A stretch of DNA of 64,000 bases from Methylocystis sp. MJC1 (GCF_026427715.1 NZ_CP107558.1:657001-721000); one strand, 5' to 3'; shown: positions 54,743 through 63,929, counted from the stretch's first letter. The notes: generated by a model from the sequence alone, not told the origin. Made by a program: numbers and translations.

Positions 54743-56327
54743 ATTCGCAGCGCGGCGCCGCATCTTTGACCTCGCGATCCACAAAGGGCGCGAAAGGCTC
54801 GAAATTAGCGTGGAACATCTCGACGAGCTTGCGCGCCGTATTCGCGTAATCCTCGCGGGACGACCAAGTGGACGCGGGATCGAGCAGGGACGAGTCGACG
54901 CCCGGCGCCAAGAGCGGCGTCTCTAATCCGAAATAAGAGTCGCGGCGGAACGCGCCGTGCGCGAGCGCGCCGTCGAGAGCGGCGCGCAATAGCGCCCGGG
55001 TTGTCGCGATCGGCATGCGTTTTCCGTCGCCGAACCGCCCCTCCGTCCATCCGGTGTTGAGGAGCCAGCAATTGACGCCGTGGCGCGCGATGCGCTCGCG
55101 CAGCAGATTGCCATATGCGGATGGATGGCGCGGCATGAAGGGCGCGCCGAAACAAGTCGAAAACACCGCTTGAGGCTCGCGCAGGCCATTCTCGGTTCCT
55201 GCGACGCGCGCGGTATAGCCCGAGAGAAAGTGATACATCGCCTGGGCCGGATCGAGTCGGGCGATCGGCGGCAGGACGCCGAAGGCGTCGCAGGTCAGCA
55301 TGATGATGTTTTTGGGATGGCCCGCGCGTCCTTCGCTCGATGCGTTGGAGATGAAATCCAGCGGATAGGCGATACGCGTGTTCTCCGTTTTGCTGTCGTC
55401 GTCGAAATCGACGCGGCGCGTTTCCGGGTCGATCCCGACATTTTCTAATATGACGCCGAAGCGTTCTGAGGCCGCATGGATCTCGGGCTCGAATTCGCGG
55501 GAGAGACGAATGGCTTTTGCATAGCAGCCGCCTTCGAAATTGAAGACACCGCTTTCGCCCCAGCCATGTTCGTCGTCGCCAACGAGCGCGCGTTGGGGAT
55601 CGGCCGAGAGAGTCGTTTTTCCTGTGCCGGAGAGGCCGAAAAAGACAGCCGCGCCGCTGGCGTGGTCATTCGCTGCGCAATGCATCGGCAACACGCCTCG
55701 CGCCGGAAGAAGAAAATTGAGAAATGTGAAAACCGCCTTTTTGATCTCTCCCGCGTAGCGCGTGCCGCCGATCAGCGCGATGCGGCGCGTGAAGTCGAGG
55801 GCGATCACCGTCTGCGAGCGGCATCCGTGCCGGCTCGGAGTCGCCTTGAAGGAGGGCGACACTAATATCGTGAGATCCGCAGCCGAACGCGCCTCTCCGC
55901 GCGGCGGCCGGATGAGAAGATTGCGGATGAACAAGGAGTGCCAGGCGAATTCGCACTGGACGCGTATTCGCAGCTGATGCTCAGGGTCCGCGCAACACAG
56001 CAGATTCTGGGTGAATATGTCGCGCTCGCGCGCGTGCTGCGACATATCGTCGTAAAGCTGGTCGAATTGCGCCGCGCTCATCGACTGATTGTTATCCCAC
56101 CAGACCGCTTTATCTGTGAGTTCGTCGCGGACGACGAATTTGTCGTTCGGGGACCGGCCGGTATGCGGCGCGGTTTCAACGACGAGCGCGCCGCTTCTTG
56201 CGATGACGCCTTCCTTGCGTTTCAGCGCCTCTTCATAGAGCCGGGCGGCTTCGAGGTCATGAAATTCATCGAGGGAGAAAGTTGCTTCAACCGGACGATC
56301 GAACGTCACCCTCGTCTGCGCCGTCAT
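54735..56327 (-). CDS. pckA: Phosphoenolpyruvate carboxykinase (ATP)
   Basis: 530 residues. The kinase-1 loop is [26 protein letters not shown], and metal- and substrate-binding blocks are [17 protein letters not shown] and [35 protein letters not shown] is the family hallmark. It converts oxaloacetate to PEP (gluconeogenesis), or the reverse in some one-carbon metabolisms. It reads away from the pyruvate-decarboxylase-like gene with 105 bases between starts. Its last residues and stop fall in repeat copy E. Confidence 0.97.
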   Translation of the reverse strand: MTAQTRVTFDRPVEATFSLDEFHDLEAARLYEEALKRKEGVIARSGALVVETAPHTGRSPNDKFVVRDELTDKAVWWDNNQSMSAAQFDQLYDDMSQHARERDIFTQNLLCCADPEHQLRIRVQCEFAWHSLFIRNLLIRPPRGEARSAADLTILVSPSFKATPSRHGCRSQTVIALDFTRRIALIGGTRYAGEIKKAVFTFLNFLLPARGVLPMHCAANDHASGAAVFFGLSGTGKTTLSADPQRALVGDDEHGWGESGVFNFEGGCYAKAIRLSREFEPEIHAASERFGVILENVGIDPETRRVDFDDDSKTENTRIAYPLDFISNASSEGRAGHPKNIIMLTCDAFGVLPPIARLDPAQAMYHFLSGYTARVAGTENGLREPQAVFSTCFGAPFMPRHPSAYGNLLRERIARHGVNCWLLNTGWTEGRFGDGKRMPIATTRALLRAALDGALAHGAFRRDSYFGLETPLLAPGVDSSLLDPASTWSSREDYANTARKLVEMFHANFEPFAPFVDREVKDAAPRCEST

Positions 56328-56432
56328 TTTTCCTCGGTCCTTTTCGCGCTAATCTCTGAGAGAACGCTTGCGCGCGAGCCCGTGTTCCGACTTGGCCGTC
56401 AGCGCGCCCGCGCTATTGCGGAGGAGGGGATT

Positions 56433-58070
56433 ATGGCGGAAACGATCGGCGGCTACCTTATTCGGCGCCTTGGCGAGGAAGGCGTCGGCCATGTCTTCGG
56501 CGTTCCCGGCGATTATTGTCTCACCTTCTTTTCCTTGCTCGAAAAGAGGTCGCTGCAAATCATCAATACCTGCGATGAACAGGGCGCGGGTTTCGCCGCA
56601 GACGCCTATGCGCGCATCAACGGGCTCGGGGTTGTCGCTCTCACCTATTGCGTGGGCGGCCTGAAGGCCGCCAATGCGATCGCCCAGGCTTATGCCGAGC
56701 GTTCGCCTGTCATTCTGATCAGCGGGGCGCCGGGCGCGCGCGAACAGGCGCGCAATCCGCTCCTCCACCACCGGGTTCGCGATTTCGATACGCAGCTCAA
56801 GGTGTTTCGGGAGCTTACCGTCGCGACCGCCGTGCTCGACGACCCGACGACAGCAGCAAGTGAAATCGATCGGGTGATCGCGCTGGCGCGGCGTCACAGC
56901 CGGCCGGTCTATATCGAATTGCCGCGCGACATGGCGCTTGCCGAGATCTCGCCGGCGCCGATCAGGCCATTGCCCGCAGAGGCGAGCGATCCGGAGGCGC
57001 TCGCCTATGCGGTCGCCGAGGCCGTGGACAAGATCGCGGCGTCAAAACGCCCGGTCATTCTCGCGGGAGAGGAGCTGCATCGCTTCCGTCTGCAGGATCG
57101 CCTCATGGCGCTCGTCCAAAAGTCGGGCATTCCCGTTGCGGCCAGTATCATGGGCAAGTCGGTGTTTCCGGAATCGCATCCCGCTTACATGGGCGTCTAT
57201 GAAGGCGCGATGGGCCGCGAGGATCTTCGCGATTACGTCGAGAGCAGCGATTGCCTTGTTCTGCTCGGCGCGATGATGACCGACGTCAATCTCGGCATCT
57301 ATACCGCGCATATCGACCGCCATTCGGCCATCTACGCCGGCAAGGACCGGGTCGCCATCGGGCTTCACGCCTATGACGACGTGCGGATGGAGGATTTCAT
57401 CACGGCGCTGGCGGAACGTCCGTGGGAGAAGCGCGCGATCCCGCCTTTCGTCCATCCCGAGCATCCGGGGCCGTTCGAGGCGAGCGACCGAAAGATGACG
57501 GTCGAGGCTCTGTTCCGGCAGATCAACGCCTTCCTGGAGGAAGAGATGATCGTAATCGCCGACCCCGGCGACGCCCTGCTCGGCGCCTCGGACCTTTTCA
57601 TCAGCGACGGCGCACATTTCCTTGCCACCGCTTATTACACCTCGCTCGGCTTCGCGGTGCCGGCGTCGCTCGGCGTGAAGGCGGCCGCCCCGAGGCTGCG
57701 GCCGCTCGTGCTCGTGGGCGATGGGGCCTTCCAGATGACCGGGATGGAGATTTCGACCGCGGCCCGATTCGGAATGAATCCGATTGTGATTCTCTTCGAC
57801 AATGACGGATATGGCACGGAGCGCCCCATGCTCGACGGCGGTTTCAACGACATCAAGCGCTGGAATTATGCGGGGCTGGATCAGGTGATCGGCGGCGGCC
57901 TCGGCGTCAGGGTCGAGACCGAGCGCGAGATGGCCGCCGCTCTGGCCCGCGCCCGCGCCAATGAAGCAGGGTGGTCGCTGATTCAGGTGACGCTGGACCG
58001 CGACGACAAATCGCCCGCCCTAAGGCGACTGACCGCCAAGCTCGCCGAGCGTGTTGGCGGCAAAATTTGA
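56433..58070 (+). CDS. Thiamine-diphosphate decarboxylase (pyruvate/indolepyruvate decarboxylase family)
   Basis: 545 residues. N-terminal Pyr domain: GGYLIRRLGEEGVGHVFGVPGDYCLTFF with the catalytic glutamate region INTCDEQGAGFAADAYARI. The PP domain carries VGDGAFQMTGMEIS and DNDGYGTERPM, the ThDP/Mg motif, and a conserved decarboxylase-type HH is seen as LLHHRV. It would form an aldehyde from a 2-keto acid; pyruvate to acetaldehyde is most likely but not proved. ATG 56433 has GAGGAGGGG upstream. Confidence 0.9.
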   Translation: MAETIGGYLIRRLGEEGVGHVFGVPGDYCLTFFSLLEKRSLQIINTCDEQGAGFAADAYARINGLGVVALTYCVGGLKAANAIAQAYAERSPVILISGAPGAREQARNPLLHHRVRDFDTQLKVFRELTVATAVLDDPTTAASEIDRVIALARRHSRPVYIELPRDMALAEISPAPIRPLPAEASDPEALAYAVAEAVDKIAASKRPVILAGEELHRFRLQDRLMALVQKSGIPVAASIMGKSVFPESHPAYMGVYEGAMGREDLRDYVESSDCLVLLGAMMTDVNLGIYTAHIDRHSAIYAGKDRVAIGLHAYDDVRMEDFITALAERPWEKRAIPPFVHPEHPGPFEASDRKMTVEALFRQINAFLEEEMIVIADPGDALLGASDLFISDGAHFLATAYYTSLGFAVPASLGVKAAAPRLRPLVLVGDGAFQMTGMEISTAARFGMNPIVILFDNDGYGTERPMLDGGFNDIKRWNYAGLDQVIGGGLGVRVETEREMAAALARARANEAGWSLIQVTLDRDDKSPALRRLTAKLAERVGGKI

Positions 58071-58086
58071 GGGCGGGATTTTGAGG

Positions 58087-58116
58087 TTGACAGGCGGGGC
58101 GCGAGCAACGCATATG
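58087..58116 (+). promoter_or_regulatory. Candidate promoter of tRNA-Tyr
   Basis: A perfect TTGACA (58087-58092) with an 18-base spacer to CATATG (58111-58116), upstream of tRNA-Tyr. The -10 is poor, and the leader would contain two hairpins before the tRNA. Confidence 0.4.
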
Positions 58117-58126
58117 CCGCTACCGA

Positions 58127-58164
58127 TTGGCCGCCTCTGGCGGCCAACTCTCGCTCAATGCGAG
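58127..58164 (+). other. Two adjacent hairpins before tRNA-Tyr
   Basis: TTGGCCGCC TCT GGCGGCCAA (58127-58147) and CTCGC TCAAT GCGAG (58150-58164), both perfect, ending five bases before the tRNA. They could terminate the decarboxylase transcript weakly, without a T-run, or guide tRNA 5' processing. Confidence 0.5.
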
Positions 58165-58169
58165 AAGAT

Positions 58170-58254
58170 GGGGGAATGTCCCGAGCGGCAAAGGGGGCGG
58201 ACTGTAAATCCGCTGGCTAAGCCTTCGTAGGTTCGAGTCCTACTTCCCCCACCA
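58170..58254 (+). tRNA. tRNA-Tyr (GTA), CCA encoded
   Basis: 85 bases. Acceptor GGGGGAA pairs with TTCCCCC. The anticodon arm GGCGGACTGTAAATCCGCT shows anticodon GTA. There is a long class II variable arm, the T-arm is GTAGGTTCGAGTCCTAC, then discriminator A and genomic CCA. Confidence 0.97.
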
Positions 58255-58329
58255 TTACATCAAAGTTTTGTTGGGGCTCGTCATGAGGCGTAAGCCCACT
58301 TCAGGCTTCGCGGGCTACGGGCGGGGCCA

Positions 58330-58653
58330 TCAGTCGATCGGCAAACCGACTGCGATATCGCCGACTATCCAGTCCGCCATCTTACTCAAACTTGATGCAA
58401 AATCCTTATGTTTCGGATGCGCCGCGTAGTTCCGTAAAGCATCCTCATTTTCAAAAATCGAAACGACCATCAGGTGGTAATTTTTACGCCGATCCAGATT
58501 CCAGTCTGCTTTCCAAAAGAGAATGCCGGCGTCACGGCCGCCGCAATTATTCCCGAGCTGACGGAAATTAAATAGCGCCTCTTCTCGCGCAGCCTGCGAA
58601 AGCTCCGAGTAAAACGATACCAGGACCACATGCGTTAATTGTGTGGAGCTCAT
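58330..58653 (-). CDS. Dabb (stress-responsive A/B barrel) domain protein
   Basis: 107 residues from ATG 58653 (an ATG nine bases upstream is an alternative). THVVLVSFYSELSQAAREEAL opens the dimeric alpha/beta barrel, with YHLMVVSIFENEDALRNYAAHPKHKDF being the characteristic Dabb pattern. The function of most members is unknown; some cyclise polyketides. The coding region is visibly AT-richer than its neighbours and lies just downstream of a tRNA gene, so horizontal acquisition is possible. Confidence 0.8.
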   Translation of the reverse strand: MSSTQLTHVVLVSFYSELSQAAREEALFNFRQLGNNCGGRDAGILFWKADWNLDRRKNYHLMVVSIFENEDALRNYAAHPKHKDFASSLSKMADWIVGDIAVGLPID

Positions 58654-58896
58654 TTTTTGGTTCATCCGCTGAGTAGCTGAACCCATCGCCTTGCGCGTTG
58701 TAAGGCGCGCAAGATGACCACACGGTTCCTTAACGAAGGCGCTATGGCGGCGATTGCCCGCCTCGGTCGCGGGGAGTTTCTGTCTGCCAATCTACGAAGC
58801 GCTCGCTCATCCTCAGCGATCACACGCTCCTCAAAGCTCCCTGGGGAGTCCGTGCAGCCGTAACGTAACGAGCGAGAGGGGCTGCTGCTTCGGCCC

Positions 58897-60711
58897 TCAG
58901 TTTCTCGGACTGGCCTCGTTCTTCTGACCCGTAGAACGAGCGTGAGTTCCACCGGGCGAAAATTTGTCGGCTGGCGGGGGCGCGCCGGGGGCCGCAAAGC
59001 CGACGATATTGGCCGGACGAGCAGGCGGCAGCAACAGGCTGGGCGCCGCTGCGCGGGCGGCTGAACGGACCGCTGTAATTGGCGCAGCCAGCGCCGGGCG
59101 GGCGGAAACATGCGCCGCCGGCGCCGCCGCAGTCAGCGTGTTGAAATTCGAGCGGTCGAGGCGGGCAGGAACAAGATCGGCCTTCTCTGAGAACGTCTTC
59201 TGCCCGGGCCTGGCGTTGTCTGCGTCATGCGTCGCGGCGCCCTGCGGCGCATAGGCGAGGGCGGGGTCGTCCTTGTTTGCCTGCTCGTCCGGTTGATCTA
59301 CAATTTTTGCGATGGCGTGGGAGGCGCTGTTGCGGCGCGCTTGCTCCTGCCGCCGCTCGGGTGGGGGCGGGGCGTCAGTCTCGTGCGAGGCGAGGGCCAT
59401 AAGCCCCGATGGGCGTCGAGGAGGCGTTGGCGCGTTTACGAAATGATGTGGCGTCGACGCTTCTGCGGGTTCGCTTTCCGGCGTGTCAACGGAAGAGCGC
59501 AGCTCTCGCGCGCCATTGGGCTCGAGCGCCGCGACCTCCGTCGCCTTTTGCTCGAGCGGCGTCGGCTTATCGAGAGAGGCGGGTCGTCCTGGCGGTGGCA
59601 GCGGCACATGGGCGTATTTCGGCTTTCTCTCTTCTTCTTGCGGCGCCTCGGCCCCAGTCTCCGTCGAGGCGGGCGGCGCAGCGGTCAACGGCGCGCGGTT
59701 CGACTCGGGCGCAACCGCGACGGCGCCTGTCGCCGTCATAGCCGTCTCGCCGCGCGGGAGGTCTGTCTCGGCTCTGGCGATCTGATTGCGCCCGCGTCGG
59801 CTGGTCGGTTGCTCGACGCCGCCTTCTTCGCCGCCCTCGGCATCCGCCGCCGCGCCGCGTGCATTGCGCGGAGCGAGCGCGGCCCATTGTTTGCGCGTGC
59901 TCGGCGGCGGCGCGGCGATCTCGGCGTCCTCGTCCTCGCCGCTGCTCATGCCGAACAAGGCTGCGAAGAAGCCGCCGAAGCTCCGTCGCGGCGCAGTGAC
60001 ATAGGCGCCATTGCCGCGCGCTTCGATTTCCGCTTTCGCTACATCATAGCCCGGGAGCGGCTGGCCATTCGTCGGCAGATGGACTGTTTTCCCGTCCGGG
60101 AAAAGGCGAACGAGCTGGTCATAGCTCATGCGCGGCCAGGAGCGCACATTGCCGACGTCGAGATGCACGAAGGGCGTGTTGGCGTTGGGATAATAGCCGA
60201 CCCCGCCGCGCTGCATGCGCATGCCGATCTCGCGAACGTCCGACATCGGCATGCCGGGCATGGTGGTGTCCATCGCCTTGCCGAGCATATGCTGGGAATA
60301 TTTGGCGACAGCGCGCGAACGGGCGCGCAGCATGGCGTTGGTCTCCGGCGAGCGATAGGCGGAGACGACATTGATGACCTGATTGCTCGCGCCGGCGGTG
60401 CGATAAGCCTCCCACACCACGTCGAAGAGGCGGGGGTCCATGGTCGTCGGTTCGTCTCGGCGCCAGTCGCGCAGGAACCAGTTCAACTGCTCGAGAACGC
60501 GGGTGTCATATTGGCCGTTGACGAGATAGGTCGCGGCGATGTCCTCGCCCGTATGGGCGTGATGGAGATAGATCGTGCGCGTGTCGCCGTTCGCTACGGC
60601 GGTTTCCGTGATGCTCGGCGTAAGGAAAGCCATAAAGGAGGCGAAAAAGCCGAGTGCGATCGAGAGCGGCGGGTTGGGGTGGCGTTTGTCGCTGTCGCGC
60701 GGCGTCGTCAA
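58897..60711 (-). CDS. DUF882 (YcbK/M15-like) peptidase with proline-rich tail
   Basis: 604 residues from TTG with GGGAAG upstream. A membrane or signal segment near the N-terminus (LSIALGFFASFMAFLTPSI) leads to the DUF882 domain (about 45-215): TIYLHHAHTGEDI, NVVSAYRSPETNAMLR, SQHMLGKAMDTTMPG and NTPFVHLDVG, the zinc peptidase His/Asp ligands. It probably cleaves peptidoglycan. The remaining 390 residues are disordered Pro/Ala/Glu-rich sequence, much longer than a typical DUF882 protein of about 200 residues. Confidence 0.88.
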   Translation of the reverse strand: MTTPRDSDKRHPNPPLSIALGFFASFMAFLTPSITETAVANGDTRTIYLHHAHTGEDIAATYLVNGQYDTRVLEQLNWFLRDWRRDEPTTMDPRLFDVVWEAYRTAGASNQVINVVSAYRSPETNAMLRARSRAVAKYSQHMLGKAMDTTMPGMPMSDVREIGMRMQRGGVGYYPNANTPFVHLDVGNVRSWPRMSYDQLVRLFPDGKTVHLPTNGQPLPGYDVAKAEIEARGNGAYVTAPRRSFGGFFAALFGMSSGEDEDAEIAAPPPSTRKQWAALAPRNARGAAADAEGGEEGGVEQPTSRRGRNQIARAETDLPRGETAMTATGAVAVAPESNRAPLTAAPPASTETGAEAPQEEERKPKYAHVPLPPPGRPASLDKPTPLEQKATEVAALEPNGARELRSSVDTPESEPAEASTPHHFVNAPTPPRRPSGLMALASHETDAPPPPERRQEQARRNSASHAIAKIVDQPDEQANKDDPALAYAPQGAATHDADNARPGQKTFSEKADLVPARLDRSNFNTLTAAAPAAHVSARPALAAPITAVRSAARAAAPSLLLPPARPANIVGFAAPGAPPPADKFSPGGTHARSTGQKNEASPRN

Positions 60712-60920
60712 TAGAATCGCTTCCCCGTCTGGGCTCGTGGCCGGGCCTCGTCAGCCTGGCCTGAAACCATGCTAGTTTTACCTGGGCGCCCGGGATGACT
60801 TGTTCCCGGTTTGCCAGAAGATCCGCCCGCCAAGTCGTATTTCCGCAAACGCCATGACGGCTATGTTAACATCATGGCCAAAAATTGCTCAACAGCCGGC
60901 CTTAGGCTTGCGGGATATCG

Positions 60921-61688
60921 TTAACGCGTTTCGAGGCGGACGAATTTTGCGCTGAGAATCGGCTGGGATCCCGGGATCTGCGAGAAACGCGGCTGGGCGT
61001 CATTCGTCGTAAACGCCTCGGACGGCGGGCGTCGGGGCGGAAGCGGCACATCGACGCGGAGGGCCCCTATCGGCGCCTCAGAGCGCGCGACGGCGTCGGA
61101 CGTCACCCGCGCGTCGATGCGTTCACGATCGGCGACAGCGACCCGAATGGATCCGCTAGGCTGCGCCTCCGGGCCGGAAAGCGCGCTGGCGACGGCGCTT
61201 TGCACTTTGCTCGCAATGTCGCCCCAAGAACTCGGATTAGCCGTCGGCGCGGCGCTCGCGACCGAAGCCGCCGGCGCCTGTCGTTGCCTGCGACTCGCGA
61301 TCAGCACGGGATTGTCGCCTTCGCAATTTCGCATGCCGAGCGCGATCAGCTCCCGGCCGCTCAGCACCCTGTATTCGCGGGTCAAATAGCCGAGTCGAGC
61401 CTGCACCGCCGCCGGATAGGAGGCGAAAAGCTTGGAGGAAATGCCGAGATCGACCTCTCTCGTGAGCGCATTATAGGCCTGATGGAATTTTACCTGAGCG
61501 TCCGGATAGACGCAGACATTCGGCAGGCTGAGCGCCAGCGTGCAGGCGGAACGGCACTCGTGAAGCCGCACCTCGCGATTTTCGCGGCGGTATTGCTCGG
61601 TCTGCGCCTCATAGTCCGAGACGAGCCCGCCGACGTCCTTATAGACGACGACCGGGGCCGGCGACGGCGGCGGCGAAAGATAGCCCAA
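60921..61688 (-). CDS. Putative periplasmic protein with Cys-containing ClpP-like pattern
   Basis: 255 residues from TTG; GAGG lies about eight bases upstream and a stop is four codons upstream in frame. The core VYKDVGGLVSDYEAQTEQY, RLHECRSACTLALSLPNVCVYPDAQVKFHQAYN resembles a family of exported proteins whose G-x-V...C-x-S-A-C-T-L pattern recalls the serine-protease ClpP fold. No signal peptide is visible, so the start is doubtful. The C-terminal half is low complexity and Pro/Ala/Ser-rich. Function unknown. Confidence 0.6.
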   Translation of the reverse strand: MGYLSPPPSPAPVVVYKDVGGLVSDYEAQTEQYRRENREVRLHECRSACTLALSLPNVCVYPDAQVKFHQAYNALTREVDLGISSKLFASYPAAVQARLGYLTREYRVLSGRELIALGMRNCEGDNPVLIASRRQRQAPAASVASAAPTANPSSWGDIASKVQSAVASALSGPEAQPSGSIRVAVADRERIDARVTSDAVARSEAPIGALRVDVPLPPRRPPSEAFTTNDAQPRFSQIPGSQPILSAKFVRLETR

Positions 61689-61731
61689 GACGCACCTCTA
61701 CGCATTACGGACGCGACGCGATCAAGGGAAT

Positions 61732-61752
61732 GTTCACCATGTTAGGGTGAAC
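61732..61752. promoter_or_regulatory. Inverted repeat GTTCACC-N7-GGTGAAC
   Basis: Perfect seven-base inverted repeat spaced by seven bases, centred about 54 bases before the TTG of the 60921-61688 gene and 19 bases past the end of the Nudix regulator gene. Typical size for a dimeric regulator operator; no T-run, so not a terminator. Confidence 0.5.
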
Positions 61753-61770
61753 AATATCTTAAAGAGCAAA

Positions 61771-62766
61771 TCAGCTCCTGATGCCCACGCGAAGGCCCGG
61801 CGAGGGTCGTTCTTGCAGAACATTGCGGCGAAAATGGAATAAAGCTGCAGGACGTCCGCCTGTCCTTAACGACATTTCTCCGGTCGGCTCCACGATCGCC
61901 GATGTTTCGACCAGCCGGCGGAAATTCTGCTTGTGAAGATGGCGCCCGGCAATCGCCTCGACTGTCCGTTGAAGCTCGGTGAGCGTAAAAGCTTCCGGCA
62001 TCAACTCGAAAATGACGGGCCGATATTTCATTTTGGCGCGCAGCCGGCCCATGGCCGTCGCGAGGATGCGGCGATGGTCGTGGCGCATCGGAGCGCCGAG
62101 CGGCTCGAGCTTTCCTCGCCGCGCCGCCGCTTCGCGCCCGTCGCGCAGCGCCTCCTCGATCATTCCGGCCTCATAAAGAAGCTCATAGCGCTCGAGGACA
62201 TTCTCCTCGTTGAAGCCGCGTGCGCCGAACAACAAATCGACTCGCTGTCGGCGCGAAAGCGTCGCCGCCGAGACGGCGTTGGGCGCTTCCTCCACCCATT
62301 CGCGCAGGCCGGGGAGGATCGTGGTTTCGATGATCTCCGGCCGGGCCTTGCGCCAATCTTCCCAGGGAAAGAAATCATGCCAGCTGCGCCAGGCGCCGAC
62401 GGCGGGACGTCTGATGTCGTCGCAGATGCGCGTCAGCGCCAGATAGCCGATGGAGACGACATGGGGATCGCGGTCGCCCGCTCGAGCGTGGCGGCCCCGA
62501 TCGCCGAAGGTGTAGAGCTGCTCGACATAGCCGAGCGGCGCGCCGGTCTGCTCGGCCACCCAGGCGCGCAGGCCGATCTCGAAGGTGCGGTGGCGAACGG
62601 GGTCGAAGGGGCCGGCGGGCAGGGCGGCAACGCCGCTCTCGTCATCGGCGCCGGTGGTGAGTATCAGCGGCTCGTCGCCGCGTACGGCGACGATCGCCGC
62701 GGTCAGCCCGATCTCGACCGGCGGGGAGAGTGTCTCTGCACGTATTTCCAGGCTTGTGTCGGTCAG
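61771..62766 (-). CDS. Nudix-fold NrtR-like regulator (COG4111 type), apparently starting at CTG
   Basis: 331 residues when read from CTG 62766. The N-terminal Nudix-like domain runs EIGLTAAIVAVRGDEPLILTT, GPFDPVRHRTFEIGLRAWVAEQTG, then YTFGDRGR and VSIGYLAL. The catalytic Nudix box is degenerate (AEQTG where REEXGU is expected). The C-terminal half has a winged-helix segment AFTLTELQRTVEAIAGRHLHKQNFRRLVE. The standard start GTG 62559 would remove most of the Nudix domain. The CTG overlaps the upstream gene stop (CTGA). Likely senses ADP-ribose-type ligands. Confidence 0.8.
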   Translation of the reverse strand: MTDTSLEIRAETLSPPVEIGLTAAIVAVRGDEPLILTTGADDESGVAALPAGPFDPVRHRTFEIGLRAWVAEQTGAPLGYVEQLYTFGDRGRHARAGDRDPHVVSIGYLALTRICDDIRRPAVGAWRSWHDFFPWEDWRKARPEIIETTILPGLREWVEEAPNAVSAATLSRRQRVDLLFGARGFNEENVLERYELLYEAGMIEEALRDGREAAARRGKLEPLGAPMRHDHRRILATAMGRLRAKMKYRPVIFELMPEAFTLTELQRTVEAIAGRHLHKQNFRRLVETSAIVEPTGEMSLRTGGRPAALFHFRRNVLQERPSPGLRVGIRS

Positions 62767-63281
62767 GCGAGCTCAAGCGCGAAAGGCGCCCCCTCGAAAC
62801 AATCGGCCCCCCGGCCGATGGCGGCGATGGCCGCCACCATCCGTCCCTCGCGTCCCATGCGTCGGTCGGCGAGGGCGACGAGCCGGCGGTTCGGGGTCGC
62901 TGTGGGCGAGAGGCGGCGTAAATCCTGGGCGAGCTCGAACTCGCAGCGATGCGGCGCCAGCGCGCAGGCGGCGATATAGGCAGCCGCCGGAGAACGGCTC
63001 ACGCCCGCGTAGCAATGGATCACCATGGGATTTGTCTGATCCCATTGTTCCAGGAAGGCGAGCAGCCTATCGATATGCTCTTCGCCCGGCAGCACGTGCC
63101 CATCGACCGCTTTATCGATGTCCGAGACGGCGATGCGCAAATGGCGCTCGCGCGTGATTTCGCAAGGGCGCACCAAGGAGGCGCCGGCGGTCAGAATCGT
63201 GATGAGCGAGCGGGCCCCACTGGCGCGCACGGTGTCGACCACTTTGGTCATGGAACAGACGTAAAGTCGCCCGCACGACAT
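62763..63281 (-). CDS. Tyrosine/dual-specificity phosphatase-like protein (COG5350 type)
   Basis: 172 residues. The P-loop HCYAGVSRSPAAAYIAAC holds the catalytic Cys and Arg (HCxxGxSRS). The general-acid Asp is probably in AVSDIDKAVDG. Members are known by fold; substrates are unknown. It sits between the HD protein and the Nudix regulator, an arrangement kept in many alphaproteobacteria. Its stop overlaps the putative CTG start of the regulator. Confidence 0.88.
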   Translation of the reverse strand: MSCGRLYVCSMTKVVDTVRASGARSLITILTAGASLVRPCEITRERHLRIAVSDIDKAVDGHVLPGEEHIDRLLAFLEQWDQTNPMVIHCYAGVSRSPAAAYIAACALAPHRCEFELAQDLRRLSPTATPNRRLVALADRRMGREGRMVAAIAAIGRGADCFEGAPFALELA

Positions 63282-63302
63282 CTGAACCCTCTTGGCCTTG
63301 CC

Positions 63303-63929
63303 CTAGCCGCGGTCGATATCCTGAAACCGGGCGAGGAACCGCGCCTGTACAGCATCTATGGGCGCAGGCGCAATCTCGTCCTTCAGCGCCTGCAACGAGA
63401 TAGCAGGGCGACCGAAGATGCGCTCGGCTTCTCCCCGTGTAAAGCCGGCGAGCGACACCGCCTCGAAAAATGCCGCCGCCCGGTCGGCCCGCTTGGCGAG
63501 CTTGAGGAGGGCGGGCGAAGGCGTCGCCTGGAGCGAAAAGCGTAGCAATATCGCTGAGAGAATCCTGTTTTCAACGGACTTGTAAGCGTCGCCGATGACC
63601 GCCTTGAAAGGAGAGATCATGTCGCCGATGACATATTCCGGGGCGTCGTGGAGCAACATGAACAGCCGTTCGGCGCGGCCCACCGATGGCTCGATCTGCG
63701 CCGCGATCCGCTCGACGAGCAGGCTATGCTGGGCAACGGAAAAAATATGAGGGCCGAGCGTTTGCCCGTTCCAGCGCGCGACGCGGGCGAGGCCGTGGGC
63801 GATGTCTTCTATCTCGATGTCGACCGGCGAAGGGTCGAGAAGATCGAGCCGCCGCCCGGAAAGCATCCGCTGCCAGGCGCGGGGCGGGGCGTCCTTGGCC
63901 GCGCGTTTTTTGATCGGCGCCTGCGTCAT
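63303..63929 (-). CDS. HD-domain hydrolase (YfbR-type nucleotidase fold)
   Basis: 208 residues. HIFSVAQHSLLVERIAAQ supplies the first histidine, MLLHDAPEYVIGDMISPFK the HD pair and a downstream acid, and the final ligand Asp is near KRADRAAAFFEAV. The closest described relatives are 5'-deoxynucleotidases. It follows the tag-like gene with no gap (ATG beside its TGA) and precedes the phosphatase by 21 bases. Confidence 0.9.
   Translation of the reverse strand: MTQAPIKKRAAKDAPPRAWQRMLSGRRLDLLDPSPVDIEIEDIAHGLARVARWNGQTLGPHIFSVAQHSLLVERIAAQIEPSVGRAERLFMLLHDAPEYVIGDMISPFKAVIGDAYKSVENRILSAILLRFSLQATPSPALLKLAKRADRAAAFFEAVSLAGFTRGEAERIFGRPAISLQALKDEIAPAPIDAVQARFLARFQDIDRG

Noticed and set aside
55938..56432. 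N-terminal extension of the thiamine-diphosphate decarboxylase frame
   Set aside because: It runs antisense through pckA; GAGGAGGGG before ATG 56433 and the domain start show the true beginning.
59227..60714. 495-residue plus-strand frame opposite the DUF882 gene
   Set aside because: Arg-rich antisense composition; the minus strand encodes clear DUF882 zinc motifs.
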